From assembly GCA_028282705.1 (NCBI GenBank), contig JANQHI010000052.1:172375-236374 (forward strand): 64,000 nt of DNA, read 5' to 3'. Positions within the stretch are counted from its first letter, which is position 1, and each line of letters begins with the position of its first letter. Positions 1 to 7,632 of the stretch are shown piece after piece. A model generated the notes under the pieces. It ran no database searches and was not told the DNA's origin. It was given only the letters and a program-made list of their open reading frames with translations. The translations under genes and the position numbers were made by a program. This stretch comes from Prolixibacteraceae bacterium. Its GTDB lineage: Bacteria > Bacteroidota > Bacteroidia > Bacteroidales > Prolixibacteraceae.

Positions 1-563
1 TCAGGAAGAAGGTCTGAGGACATCTGGTTGTCCCCAGAAAAAAACATATGTGAATAATCTCTTACCTCAAAAAGTCTATATGTTGTGGTAACTCTAATTT
101 TTGACCAGGGTTCATCATTTGATTTCTTGATAAATAATTTAATCCAAAAAGCATCTGTATCTTTTTCACCCCAATGAACAATGCCTCCATGAATAACCTC
201 AATATCTTTTTTTGGATTTCTGTTTTCACTTCTAAATACAATTTCAAACTTGCCATTATTGTTATTGTCAATTGTGCCATTTTCAGTTTGAAACAAAGGT
301 TGTTTCTCTTGTTGATCTATTGTTTTTTCATCAATTGCAGTATTAGAGTGAGTAGGTTTCCTTTTTATAAAAGCAATCCATCCCAATAGTAATGTTAAAA
401 AAGTAAATACCAGAAATGCTAAAAAACTATAAAATGTATGTTCAGCACTCATTTTAGAAAAAACAGGTAGTTTTAACCACAATTCATACAATTTATATAG
501 AACGAAAGCACCTACAACAAATGTTCCTCCAATTTTTAATGCATTTTTCCAAAAACTATCCAT
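1..563 (-). CDS. Two-helix membrane protein of unknown function (3' end outside window)
   Basis: From an ATG at 563 the minus-strand frame stays open for 187 codons and runs off the left edge without a stop, so the gene is incomplete here. Two hydrophobic segments are visible at about residues 9-25 and 44-66. A polar Asn/Gln/Lys-rich linker follows, then a mixed strand-like domain from about residue 103 with many aromatic and charged residues (VFRSENRN, WGEKDTDAFWIKLF). I recognise no family. It begins 35 bases after the stop of the NACHT ATPase on the same strand and is probably co-transcribed with it. A membrane effector or accessory subunit of that system is an inference from position only. 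The start is the first ATG after the NACHT stop. Confidence 0.7.
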   Translation of the reverse strand, partial: MDSFWKNALKIGGTFVVGAFVLYKLYELWLKLPVFSKMSAEHTFYSFLAFLVFTFLTLLLGWIAFIKRKPTHSNTAIDEKTIDQQEKQPLFQTENGTIDNNNNGKFEIVFRSENRNPKKDIEVIHGGIVHWGEKDTDAFWIKLFIKKSNDEPWSKIRVTTTYRLFEVRDYSHMFFSGDNQMSSDLLP

Positions 564-598
564 AAATTATATTTTTTTGTAGCAGTGTATTTTTAAAT

Positions 599-2578
599 TC
601 AAGGAATAATAGATATGTGTTTTAATTTCAGGAACTTCACAATCTCAATTGATAATTCTTCCCTTGTAACTATTGCAATTTTTTGATTTTTTACTCTATT
701 AATGGAGTGTTCAAGAACACTCAAAGTGAGATCTGGATCATTGATAATAAATAATGTGTATCCGATATATTTTGAAGAAATAAACTTTTCAAATTCCACA
801 CGTATTAGTTTCAAGCTTGATTTATCTTTAACCTGAACAATGCTGATTGCTTTATTTTTTGGTTTTCTTTTGTGAGTTTTATGCAATTTTGGTTGCAAAT
901 TATCCAAGCTCCCAGATTTGATGTTTTGAATGTTTACACCAGTTAAATCTGCAAATTGAAACATAATAGAAATACAATCGCTATTATTTATGTTTGCATT
1001 TTGTAAGTTCGCATATTGAAAGTTTGCATAGTTCAAATTGCTTTCTTGAAAATTAGAAAATTCCAAACTGCACTTCTTGAAATCAGTCTTATAGCAGTTT
1101 GCACCAGTAAAATTGGCATTTCTTAAGTTTGATTCATAAAAATATGCCTCTTGAATATTTGATTTTTGAAAGTTTGTATTTTGTAATTGACACTTCTTAA
1201 AACTACAACCATTAATATTCCTATTACTGAAGTCAAAGTCATTTAACATTAATTCATTAAGTACAAAAGGTTTTCCAGGCGTCCAACTTTTATCAATCAT
1301 ATATGATAAAAATTCAAGAGATTTGAAGGTTAATCGAACCTGACTTTTATCAATTAAAATCTTATAAAACCTATTTTTCTGTGAATCTTGAGAGGATAAT
1401 CCTTTTATGTACCATGCAAGAAAATATTCTTGAATAGAAAAATGTGAAAATCGATATTGACCATTTGAAGTTCTATTAAGTAAGGATTTAGAGCCATATT
1501 CGATTCTATTAATTCCAGCAATTTCTGGCAATGTTTTTATAATTCTATCTATATCTCCCTTAGTTAAGAAACGAGTTCCTTTTTCTTGCATTTTTACAGC
1601 AATAGCGGAGCAAGATAAAAATAGATCGTCTTCATTAAATTCAGACATCGGCTCTTTTCTTACTTCTCGTCGAATCCATACTGACACTAGTTCAGTATAT
1701 ACGTTTAACTCATTCCATTGTGTGGCACTACTTTCTAATAGGTCTTCTATATGAGAAAGCAGAAAGGGTCTAAACCTTAAAGATTTAGCATTTTTTAAAA
1801 TTTCCTTAGCCTTGATTATTTTGGGATTTTTGCATTCTCCTTTTACTGAAGGAAATCTTTTTAATAGATACTGTTCAACCTGCATCTCATCAAAAGGTGA
1901 TAAAAAAATAATAGGACAAACATACCCTCTAATCGATATTTTCTCTTGTGTTCCAATACTTCTAACTCCTTTTTCAGGAAAAAACTGTGTGCGACAAGTT
2001 ATAATGACCCTCCTAAATCCTGAACTTAATTGTAATATTTTAATTAGTCTTTTTTCAGGTTTTTCCCATGATAATGAATCTTCATCAAAAGCGTCTAGTA
2101 AAAGTATGGTTTTATCTTTTGATGTTAATTCCTTTATCCTTGTCACTGTATCTTTTCCAAGTTTTAGAAGTTCAATTTTATTATTTCTTTCTAAATCATA
2201 CTCCTTCATTTTTTTAGGTAAAAGATCACATAATTTAATTAATAATAAAAGAGACGTCTTTCCCAAACCAGCATCTGAAAGAATAAACAATTGATTCCTC
2301 CCATCATGTTGTACAACAAATTCTCTATTAAAATAATTATTGAGAAATTCAAATATTGGTGTACTTACTACAGCATCAGGTTCTTCATCATCATAATTTG
2401 CTGGATTAATGTTTTGGCATTTGGGTTCAATGTAATACTTCAATAAGTGAGATACTGAACCAAATTCATCTGTTAATGCTAATAATTCAGCATCTTTATC
2501 TTTTACTTTTTTGATAAGAGTTGCATAAGTATCATTAAGTATCTTTTTAGAAACATCTATGAATATTTTTTCCAACAT
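599..2578 (-). CDS. NACHT/STAND-type ATPase with pentapeptide repeats
   Basis: NLR-like signalling ATPase of 659 residues, probably antiphage. An N-terminal helical region (1-90) precedes a NACHT NTPase: Walker A SDAGLGKTS at about 101-109, Walker B TILLLDAFDED at 157-167, and sensor segment ITCRTQFFP at 193-201. The characteristic NACHT-tail motif FSHFSIQEYFLAWYI follows at about 387-401. Some twenty pentapeptide repeats (A[N/D][F/L]xx type, for example NYANFQYANLQNANINN) span about 446-554 and probably form a right-handed quadrilateral helix. A C-terminal domain of about 85 residues contains VQVKDKS and alternating strands and helices, loosely reminiscent of restriction-endonuclease or Rossmann folds. 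ATG 2578 is preferred; an in-frame GTG lies at 2602. A two-helix membrane protein follows 35 bases downstream. Bacterial NACHT proteins (bNACHT) are known phage sensors; that role here is inferred. Confidence 0.85.
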   Translation of the reverse strand: MLEKIFIDVSKKILNDTYATLIKKVKDKDAELLALTDEFGSVSHLLKYYIEPKCQNINPANYDDEEPDAVVSTPIFEFLNNYFNREFVVQHDGRNQLFILSDAGLGKTSLLLLIKLCDLLPKKMKEYDLERNNKIELLKLGKDTVTRIKELTSKDKTILLLDAFDEDSLSWEKPEKRLIKILQLSSGFRRVIITCRTQFFPEKGVRSIGTQEKISIRGYVCPIIFLSPFDEMQVEQYLLKRFPSVKGECKNPKIIKAKEILKNAKSLRFRPFLLSHIEDLLESSATQWNELNVYTELVSVWIRREVRKEPMSEFNEDDLFLSCSAIAVKMQEKGTRFLTKGDIDRIIKTLPEIAGINRIEYGSKSLLNRTSNGQYRFSHFSIQEYFLAWYIKGLSSQDSQKNRFYKILIDKSQVRLTFKSLEFLSYMIDKSWTPGKPFVLNELMLNDFDFSNRNINGCSFKKCQLQNTNFQKSNIQEAYFYESNLRNANFTGANCYKTDFKKCSLEFSNFQESNLNYANFQYANLQNANINNSDCISIMFQFADLTGVNIQNIKSGSLDNLQPKLHKTHKRKPKNKAISIVQVKDKSSLKLIRVEFEKFISSKYIGYTLFIINDPDLTLSVLEHSINRVKNQKIAIVTREELSIEIVKFLKLKHISIIP

Positions 2579-3108
2579 ACTATTTTGTTTATAGAATTGC
2601 ACCTATACGGGTGTAAACTCAAACATTTATTTATAACTGGTTTAGCATTGTTTTCTCAAGCTGCTGCTATAAAGTTACATCTCGCTTACAAATGCTTATA
2701 ATCAATTATTATCAAAAAAACATTGAAAATAAATTTGGATTAATCCAGGGGTTAGCCATCTACAATTTCCTACAATTAAGCCACAAGGATTAAAACATCA
2801 CTAAGTTAACAATAAAAATAACATATAACACTTCTGCCTCAGTATTAAATACTTACCAGGGAGGAAATCCCAAAGAAAAATTTTATAGTTTTAGATTTAA
2901 TTCAAACCTGTAAGCAACCAAACACTGAATTTTCAGGAGATTCTTCAAAAGGAAGTGAAATAAATGTGGGTAGGCAATTTAGGGTTGGTTTTATGTCGAA
3001 CGCTTTTGAAAATCTTATGGAAATGGTAGTACCTTTCGAACGGATTTGAATGTGTTAAAATGCCTCACTTTTTTGTACTTTTAAAAGAAATTTAACTCAT
3101 TAACATAT
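2579..3108. other. Intergenic stretch between divergent defence genes, possible gene remnant
   Basis: About 530 bases separate the divergently transcribed NACHT and DUF4062/TPR genes, so promoters for both must lie here, but I see no convincing TTG-N19-TAnnTTTG pair. A plus-strand frame is open from 2849 to a stop at 3047-3049 (66 codons) with protein-like composition (FRVGFMSNAFENLMEMV), but it has no good start near its beginning. It may be a decayed gene end, or chance in AT-rich DNA. No inverted terminal repeats or RNA gene were seen. Confidence 0.4.
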
Positions 3109-4812
3109 ATGAATAAGATTAACACTTTCTTAAGTTCTGCAATGACAGGTGAACTTGATAAGGAAAGAGAAATGGTTAGATATTTATTTTCCAAAGATTC
3201 AACACTGAAAGAATTTTACAATTTATATGCTATAGAGGAGCATTCAAGCCCAAGAACAATTGAGAATGCATTTATATCTGAAGTTGATGATTCTGATTTG
3301 GTTATATTCATTTTCGGAAATGAACTAAGAAATGCCGTTTTAACTGAATATGAGACTGCAATAAAAGCCAAAAAAAGAGTTTTATGCTATATCAATAAAT
3401 ATCCTAAAAAACAAACAAAGAGATTAAAAGACTTCATTGATGATGAATTATATAGATATCACCCTGCGCATTATATTGATGGGAATGATTTATGTGAAAG
3501 GATCAAAAATGATTTACAAGACGATTTGTTGCGATCTTACATTAAAACCATAAAACACTCGGTCAATCCCGAAGAATCTAATTATATAAAAACAACTACT
3601 AGTACTGCAGATTCATTTTACAGATTTTTCCCACTAGATGAATTACTCAGTGCTTCTAAGAATGATACAATTTCCAGTTTAACAGTAGACCAACTTCTCA
3701 GCTTATCAATAGCATTGATTGATAACTCCGGTGATTACAAATTTGCCTTATTGTTATTAGAAATAGGAATCCTTAAAGAACCTGAAAACTGGATTTTATA
3801 CAATAATCACGGGATACTTCTTGAAACAATGGGATTGCCAAATATTGCAATTTTTTCATATAGAAAAGCAATTGAGAATAATCCTAATTCAGACACAGCA
3901 TATTATAATTACGGCAACATTATTTTTGATAGGGCGGAATTTAAAGAAGCTCTTCCTTATTACCAAAAAGCTCTTGAAATAGAACCAAACAAATACAATG
4001 CATTAAGCAGAATATCTGCATGTTATATTAATCTAGATGATAAAGAAAATTCTATATTGTGGGCAAAAAAAGCGTACTCGGTTTTAAAAGATGATGTCGC
4101 TATTACAAATTTGGCGTTAGCATTAGCACTCAATGGTAAATTCAAAGAATCACACAAAACAATAGATAAAATCAACGAAAAAAATATTCAATACAAAAAG
4201 AATAAGGCATATATCTTTAAAAAAGAAAAGAAGTTTCAAAAAGCAATTGATATAGTTGATGAACTGTTTGAATCTGGATTTTTAGAATATGGTATTGCTA
4301 AAACAAAGCTTGATTGTTTAGTGGAATTAGGAGAGAAAAAAGAAGTTGAACATTGGATAAATGAACTTGAAAAAAGATTTCCAATAAGTGCTTCAGATTA
4401 TAATAATTTTGGATTCCATTTAATGGAAAAATTTGGTCATTATGAATATTTAAATTCTCTCTTTCTTAAAGCAATTGAACTTGATCCTAAATTAATGAGT
4501 TCATGGCACAGCTTACAAGCTAATTTAGGTGCTTTGGGCGATAATGAAAAAGGATTAGAGAAATGTAATCAAGCATTAAGGATTGAGCCATATAATCCCA
4601 AAAACATTCATAATAAGATGATTTTCTTGCAGGAAATGGGGAAATATGATGAACTAGTTAACTTTATTTTTGAAAAATCTTTTGGAGTTTTTGGTAATGA
4701 CCAAAATACGGAAAATGCAGGATCATTAGTTGATACTGTTTTAGGAAAAAGCAGCTCCCAAATCAAGGAAATGTATAAGACACTTTTAAAGCTATATTCT
4801 AATAAGAATTAA
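3109..4812 (+). CDS. DUF4062-like N-terminal domain with tetratricopeptide repeats
   Basis: Protein of 567 residues. The first about 150 residues resemble the DUF4062 fold: a strand ending in FLSSAMTGELDKERE, then DSDLVIFIFGN, an EYETAIKAKKRVLCYI segment and a helical tail. This domain occurs at the N-terminus of many STAND and defence-associated proteins. From about residue 225 to 530 there are degenerate TPR units (for example AYYNYGNIIFDRAEFKEALPYYQKALEIEPN), which normally mediate protein binding. There is no ATPase core, signal peptide or membrane segment, so it is cytosolic. It sits alone on the plus strand between the NACHT gene and a SymE-like gene in the defence island. The ATG at 3109 is the first start in the frame. 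Function unknown; a sensor or adaptor in defence is an inference. Confidence 0.75.
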   Translation: MNKINTFLSSAMTGELDKEREMVRYLFSKDSTLKEFYNLYAIEEHSSPRTIENAFISEVDDSDLVIFIFGNELRNAVLTEYETAIKAKKRVLCYINKYPKKQTKRLKDFIDDELYRYHPAHYIDGNDLCERIKNDLQDDLLRSYIKTIKHSVNPEESNYIKTTTSTADSFYRFFPLDELLSASKNDTISSLTVDQLLSLSIALIDNSGDYKFALLLLEIGILKEPENWILYNNHGILLETMGLPNIAIFSYRKAIENNPNSDTAYYNYGNIIFDRAEFKEALPYYQKALEIEPNKYNALSRISACYINLDDKENSILWAKKAYSVLKDDVAITNLALALALNGKFKESHKTIDKINEKNIQYKKNKAYIFKKEKKFQKAIDIVDELFESGFLEYGIAKTKLDCLVELGEKKEVEHWINELEKRFPISASDYNNFGFHLMEKFGHYEYLNSLFLKAIELDPKLMSSWHSLQANLGALGDNEKGLEKCNQALRIEPYNPKNIHNKMIFLQEMGKYDELVNFIFEKSFGVFGNDQNTENAGSLVDTVLGKSSSQIKEMYKTLLKLYSNKN

Positions 4813-4917
4813 ACAACGCATTCATAATGAATATCGTACTTTGAGCTATTCCTAATAAAACAATTTCGTTTACAAATATCTTTGTGCTATAATCCCACCA
4901 CTTCCTATCTAATTCAC

Positions 4918-5157
4918 ATGGCTCTTGAAAAGAGTTCGGCTTTTTGTGATTGTGCGAAAAATGAAGATGAGATTCTTCAAAAAACACTAAAAGTCGTCAA
5001 TAAACCATATAAAGACACATATGTTCCAGGAATTAATATTCAGGGAAAATACTTGAATGTCTACGGATTCAACACGGGAGATGAGGTATTTGTACAGGTT
5101 GGAGAAAATAAAATCCTTATAGAAAAGGTATTGGATTCAGAACTTGGTCTGGATTAA
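4918..5157 (+). CDS. SymE-like small protein (AbrB-like fold)
   Basis: Encodes 79 residues from the ATG at 4918; an in-frame TTG at 4882 would add 12 residues of poor quality. The C-terminal half (GKYLNVYGFNTGDEVFVQVGENKILIEKV) matches the pattern of the SymE toxin family: a short swapped-hairpin domain with a conserved GF.TGD.V.V core. In Escherichia coli SymE is an SOS-induced toxin silenced by the antisense RNA SymR; Bacteroidota carry many shorter homologues of unproven toxicity. The gene is convergent with a DUF7222 gene and the two overlap by 4 bases at their stop codons, inside a palindrome that could terminate both transcripts. No antisense RNA can be demonstrated by eye. Confidence 0.6.
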   Translation: MALEKSSAFCDCAKNEDEILQKTLKVVNKPYKDTYVPGINIQGKYLNVYGFNTGDEVFVQVGENKILIEKVLDSELGLD

Positions 5158-5174
5158 ATCACCAGACCAAGTTC
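5140..5174. terminator. Perfect 13-bp palindrome, bidirectional terminator encoding both gene ends
   Basis: GAACTTGGTCTGG (5140-5152) and its exact complement CCAGACCAAGTTC (5162-5174) flank a 9-base AT-rich loop that holds both stop codons. The stem lies wholly inside coding sequence: it forms the last codons of the SymE-like gene on one strand and of the DUF7222 gene on the other. It is read in the equivalent frame on both strands, so both proteins end in ELGL plus one or two residues. It probably acts as a two-way terminator, although neither side has a classical U-tract. Confidence 0.6.
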
Positions 5175-5531
5175 ATCAGCAAGTTGTCTTGCAGTTTCTT
5201 CAAAACCAAACCACGCAAGCGTATTTTTTAAGTCATTTTTGATTTGTAAAGGTTCTCCAACAGAATCTTCCCAATCATTGCGGAGTTCTTCGATCTCATC
5301 GTAATACTTATCAAAGAATTGATGTGTGTTTGTGTAATAAATTAAAGAACCAACCATGCCAGATATGCATCCAAATTGGAGCAAATCACTAAAGAATGTA
5401 GCAATTCCTGAGCATTCTGAATATTGTAATGCTTCATTTGCAACTTCTGTTCGCAAAGAATTAGGTTCTTGCTCGACAATGTTTTGCAATTTACGGATAA
5501 GGGAAGCGTTACCAGTTTGTGTTTTCATCAT
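5154..5531 (-). CDS. DUF7222 family protein
   Basis: Encodes 125 residues matching the DUF7222 family, small proteins common on Bacteroidota plasmids, conjugative elements and phages. Diagnostic stretches are FFSDLLQFGCISGMVGSLIYYT in the middle (read here as two segments), FFDKYYDEIEELRNDWEDSVGEPLQIK, and a C-terminal LAWFGFEETARQLADELG. The protein is acidic, soluble and without a signal peptide. No biochemical function is known to me. Two adjacent ATG codons (5531, 5528) could start it. Its last four codons overlap the palindrome shared with the convergent SymE-like gene. It supports the view that this region is mobile DNA. Confidence 0.7.
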   Translation of the reverse strand: MMKTQTGNASLIRKLQNIVEQEPNSLRTEVANEALQYSECSGIATFFSDLLQFGCISGMVGSLIYYTNTHQFFDKYYDEIEELRNDWEDSVGEPLQIKNDLKNTLAWFGFEETARQLADELGLVI

Positions 5532-5739
5532 TTTGAAATTGGTTAAAAATTAAAAACACTTCTTCCCTGCCCGAAACACAGAGGATAAAATCAAGGAGGA
5601 ATCCGTAGGAGCATTCCTTTATTTTTCCTTACTTAGGGCAAACTTTGTGGTTTTTATTTTGACCAATTTAAATGAAATAGGCAGACAAAGGAAACATGAA
5701 TGAATTCTGCAAATTAGATGTACAGAGAGGCTACTTTAG

Positions 5740-7632
5740 CTAGTCTATTTTATGAACATTTGCTTTCCCAAACCATTCTAAAGCTTTTTCAAGTACTGCA
5801 GCACTTGGTTCGTGAAAAAAAACGGTCAGGTTTTCAATTGCTCTAGTACAGCACACATAAAATATCTTTTGTGATCGGACAAACACTTTTGCTTTGTCAG
5901 TTCGGTTCGTAAATAAAAAATCAAAATTATAATTGTTCCACTTACCGTTATCTAAAATTACAAACACGTTTTTAAATTCAGTCCCTTTTACTTTGTGTTG
6001 AGTTGAAAAGGGTGTAAATCCTTCCAAATAGTTATATAAATTTTGAAATTCCCCATATACAACTGATTTAACTCTGCTGTACAGATATGCATTTTTCTCA
6101 ACAAAACCATTAAATCTGTCATCTTTGATGCATAGTCCAGATTCGTTTGCAAAATCAACTACTTCTTCAATTGTATTTTCAGACATTCCTTCTATCTGTT
6201 CAATTAATGCTTTTATCTCTCTTTTCCTTTCAATCGAAGTAATTTCAAACTCCGTCTTTCGAATAAACTCATTATACCTTTTTTCTTTATATAAATGGAT
6301 TGTGTTTTGAATCTTAAAAAGATGTTTTATAAGATTGTCTCTTTTTGATCCTTTCTTGCTTTCCTCATCTGCATCTTGTTTTTTATCGTCAATCAAGGAA
6401 TCTTTTGAAAGATAAATTTTGCGAACTTCAGAAAATGGTAAATCCTTTAATCTGTTATAAAGCTCTTGGTTTTGAGGATTTTCTAATAAAATATCTAATT
6501 TATTTTGTCGTTGCCTATTCAATAACGGTACTGATTGGGCAACTATTTCAAATGAACTAGCTTCATCAATTTCTAATCCTTTGTCCTTAATTTTTTTTAA
6601 TAAATCCTTTTTAAAAGAGATGATAGGATCTTTATCATATATCGCCATCAATTGAGGAAATCCAGCTTTAGGAGCAATAAGATTATGTGTTAGATTGAGT
6701 TCTTTAGTCTCTTTTGAATTCTCAAAATCCCAATCTTTGAAATATTCGGTATTACGAATAACATTTAAGTCATTATTGGTTGAATATAAAAATTTGATTT
6801 TCCCTTGCTGAACAACTCCCTCATTCATGTTTGGAGCACTTTCGTCAACCGATGGTTCTTGTTGTAATCCATCTGTCCGCAGTTGATTTGCAAGCCCAAT
6901 AACCAGTTCTGGATTTCGTCGATTTTGTGTTTTCTGAACCTCATGTACATCCCCCTGTTCAAGGTATTTGTTCAAATCCCCAATTCCGTCATCATAAATT
7001 GATTGCATTGCATCACCAAAGAATCCAATAATATTTTTCTTCTGGCTTTGTTTAAAGTGATCTAGAAATATTTCTACCACCAAGGGATTAGTATCTTGAT
7101 ACTCATCAATAAAAATATACTCGTACTTATCTTTAAGGATATCGCTTAACTGAGGATATTCTCTGAACATATGGTTTGCTAATTCCAAAACTTCATCATG
7201 TGAGATAACACCTTCTCTGATTCGCAGATATTCCTTGTATTGAATCCCATCCTCAAGCAAATCAAAGTAGGAATTATCAACAGGATATTCTTCAGGATTC
7301 TTAATTAAAGATTCCTCAGCATTTATGAGGCTGATTAATACTTTCTTAAGTTCGTTCTGGAAGGATTTAATTCTATTCCATAAAAAATCATGGATTGTTG
7401 ATACCGTAAGATTATCGTGATTAACACGTTCTTCGATTTCTCGTACGGCTGCATTTGTATAAGTCATACATGCAACTCTAGACGTTGGATTGTTCTCAAT
7501 AGCCTTTTTTATTACTTGAACTAGTGAATATGTTTTCCCACTTCCTGCTCCACCGCTCAATAAAAAGTTATCTCCACTTTCAATGTGCTCAAATATTTTA
7601 ACAACTTCCGGTTCTATGATTGTTTCAGCCAT
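5740..7632 (-). CDS. gajB: Gabija subunit GajB, UvrD/Rep-like superfamily 1 helicase
   Basis: The 630-residue protein shows the SF1A helicase motifs in order: motif I GGAGSGKT at about 26-33, motif Ia TYTNAA at 57-62, motif II IDEYQDT at 175-181, motif III GDAMQSIY at 206-213, a QNRRNPE motif IV region near 235, motif V KVKGTEF and motif VI VCCTRA near the C-terminus. In Gabija, GajB detects DNA ends or ATP/NTP depletion and activates the GajA nuclease. The gene overlaps the 3' end of gajA by 19 bases, so the two are translationally coupled. The protein is longer than the roughly 500-residue Bacillus cereus GajB; the extra length lies between motifs III and V, where a charged insert (DADEESKKGSKRD) is visible. 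Confidence 0.88.
   Translation of the reverse strand: MAETIIEPEVVKIFEHIESGDNFLLSGGAGSGKTYSLVQVIKKAIENNPTSRVACMTYTNAAVREIEERVNHDNLTVSTIHDFLWNRIKSFQNELKKVLISLINAEESLIKNPEEYPVDNSYFDLLEDGIQYKEYLRIREGVISHDEVLELANHMFREYPQLSDILKDKYEYIFIDEYQDTNPLVVEIFLDHFKQSQKKNIIGFFGDAMQSIYDDGIGDLNKYLEQGDVHEVQKTQNRRNPELVIGLANQLRTDGLQQEPSVDESAPNMNEGVVQQGKIKFLYSTNNDLNVIRNTEYFKDWDFENSKETKELNLTHNLIAPKAGFPQLMAIYDKDPIISFKKDLLKKIKDKGLEIDEASSFEIVAQSVPLLNRQRQNKLDILLENPQNQELYNRLKDLPFSEVRKIYLSKDSLIDDKKQDADEESKKGSKRDNLIKHLFKIQNTIHLYKEKRYNEFIRKTEFEITSIERKREIKALIEQIEGMSENTIEEVVDFANESGLCIKDDRFNGFVEKNAYLYSRVKSVVYGEFQNLYNYLEGFTPFSTQHKVKGTEFKNVFVILDNGKWNNYNFDFLFTNRTDKAKVFVRSQKIFYVCCTRAIENLTVFFHEPSAAVLEKALEWFGKANVHKID

Noticed and set aside
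1812..2294. Plus-strand frame of about 160 codons opposite the NACHT gene
   Set aside because: It is antisense to a clear NACHT domain with Walker motifs; composition is that of a complementary-strand shadow.
2849..3049. 66-codon open plus-strand frame with protein-like composition
   Set aside because: No good start codon, no recognisable family; kept only as a note on the intergenic region.
5597..5625. AGGAAT/ATTCCT hairpin followed by T-rich sequence
   Set aside because: Six-bp stem with a long loop and no plus-strand gene directly upstream to terminate.
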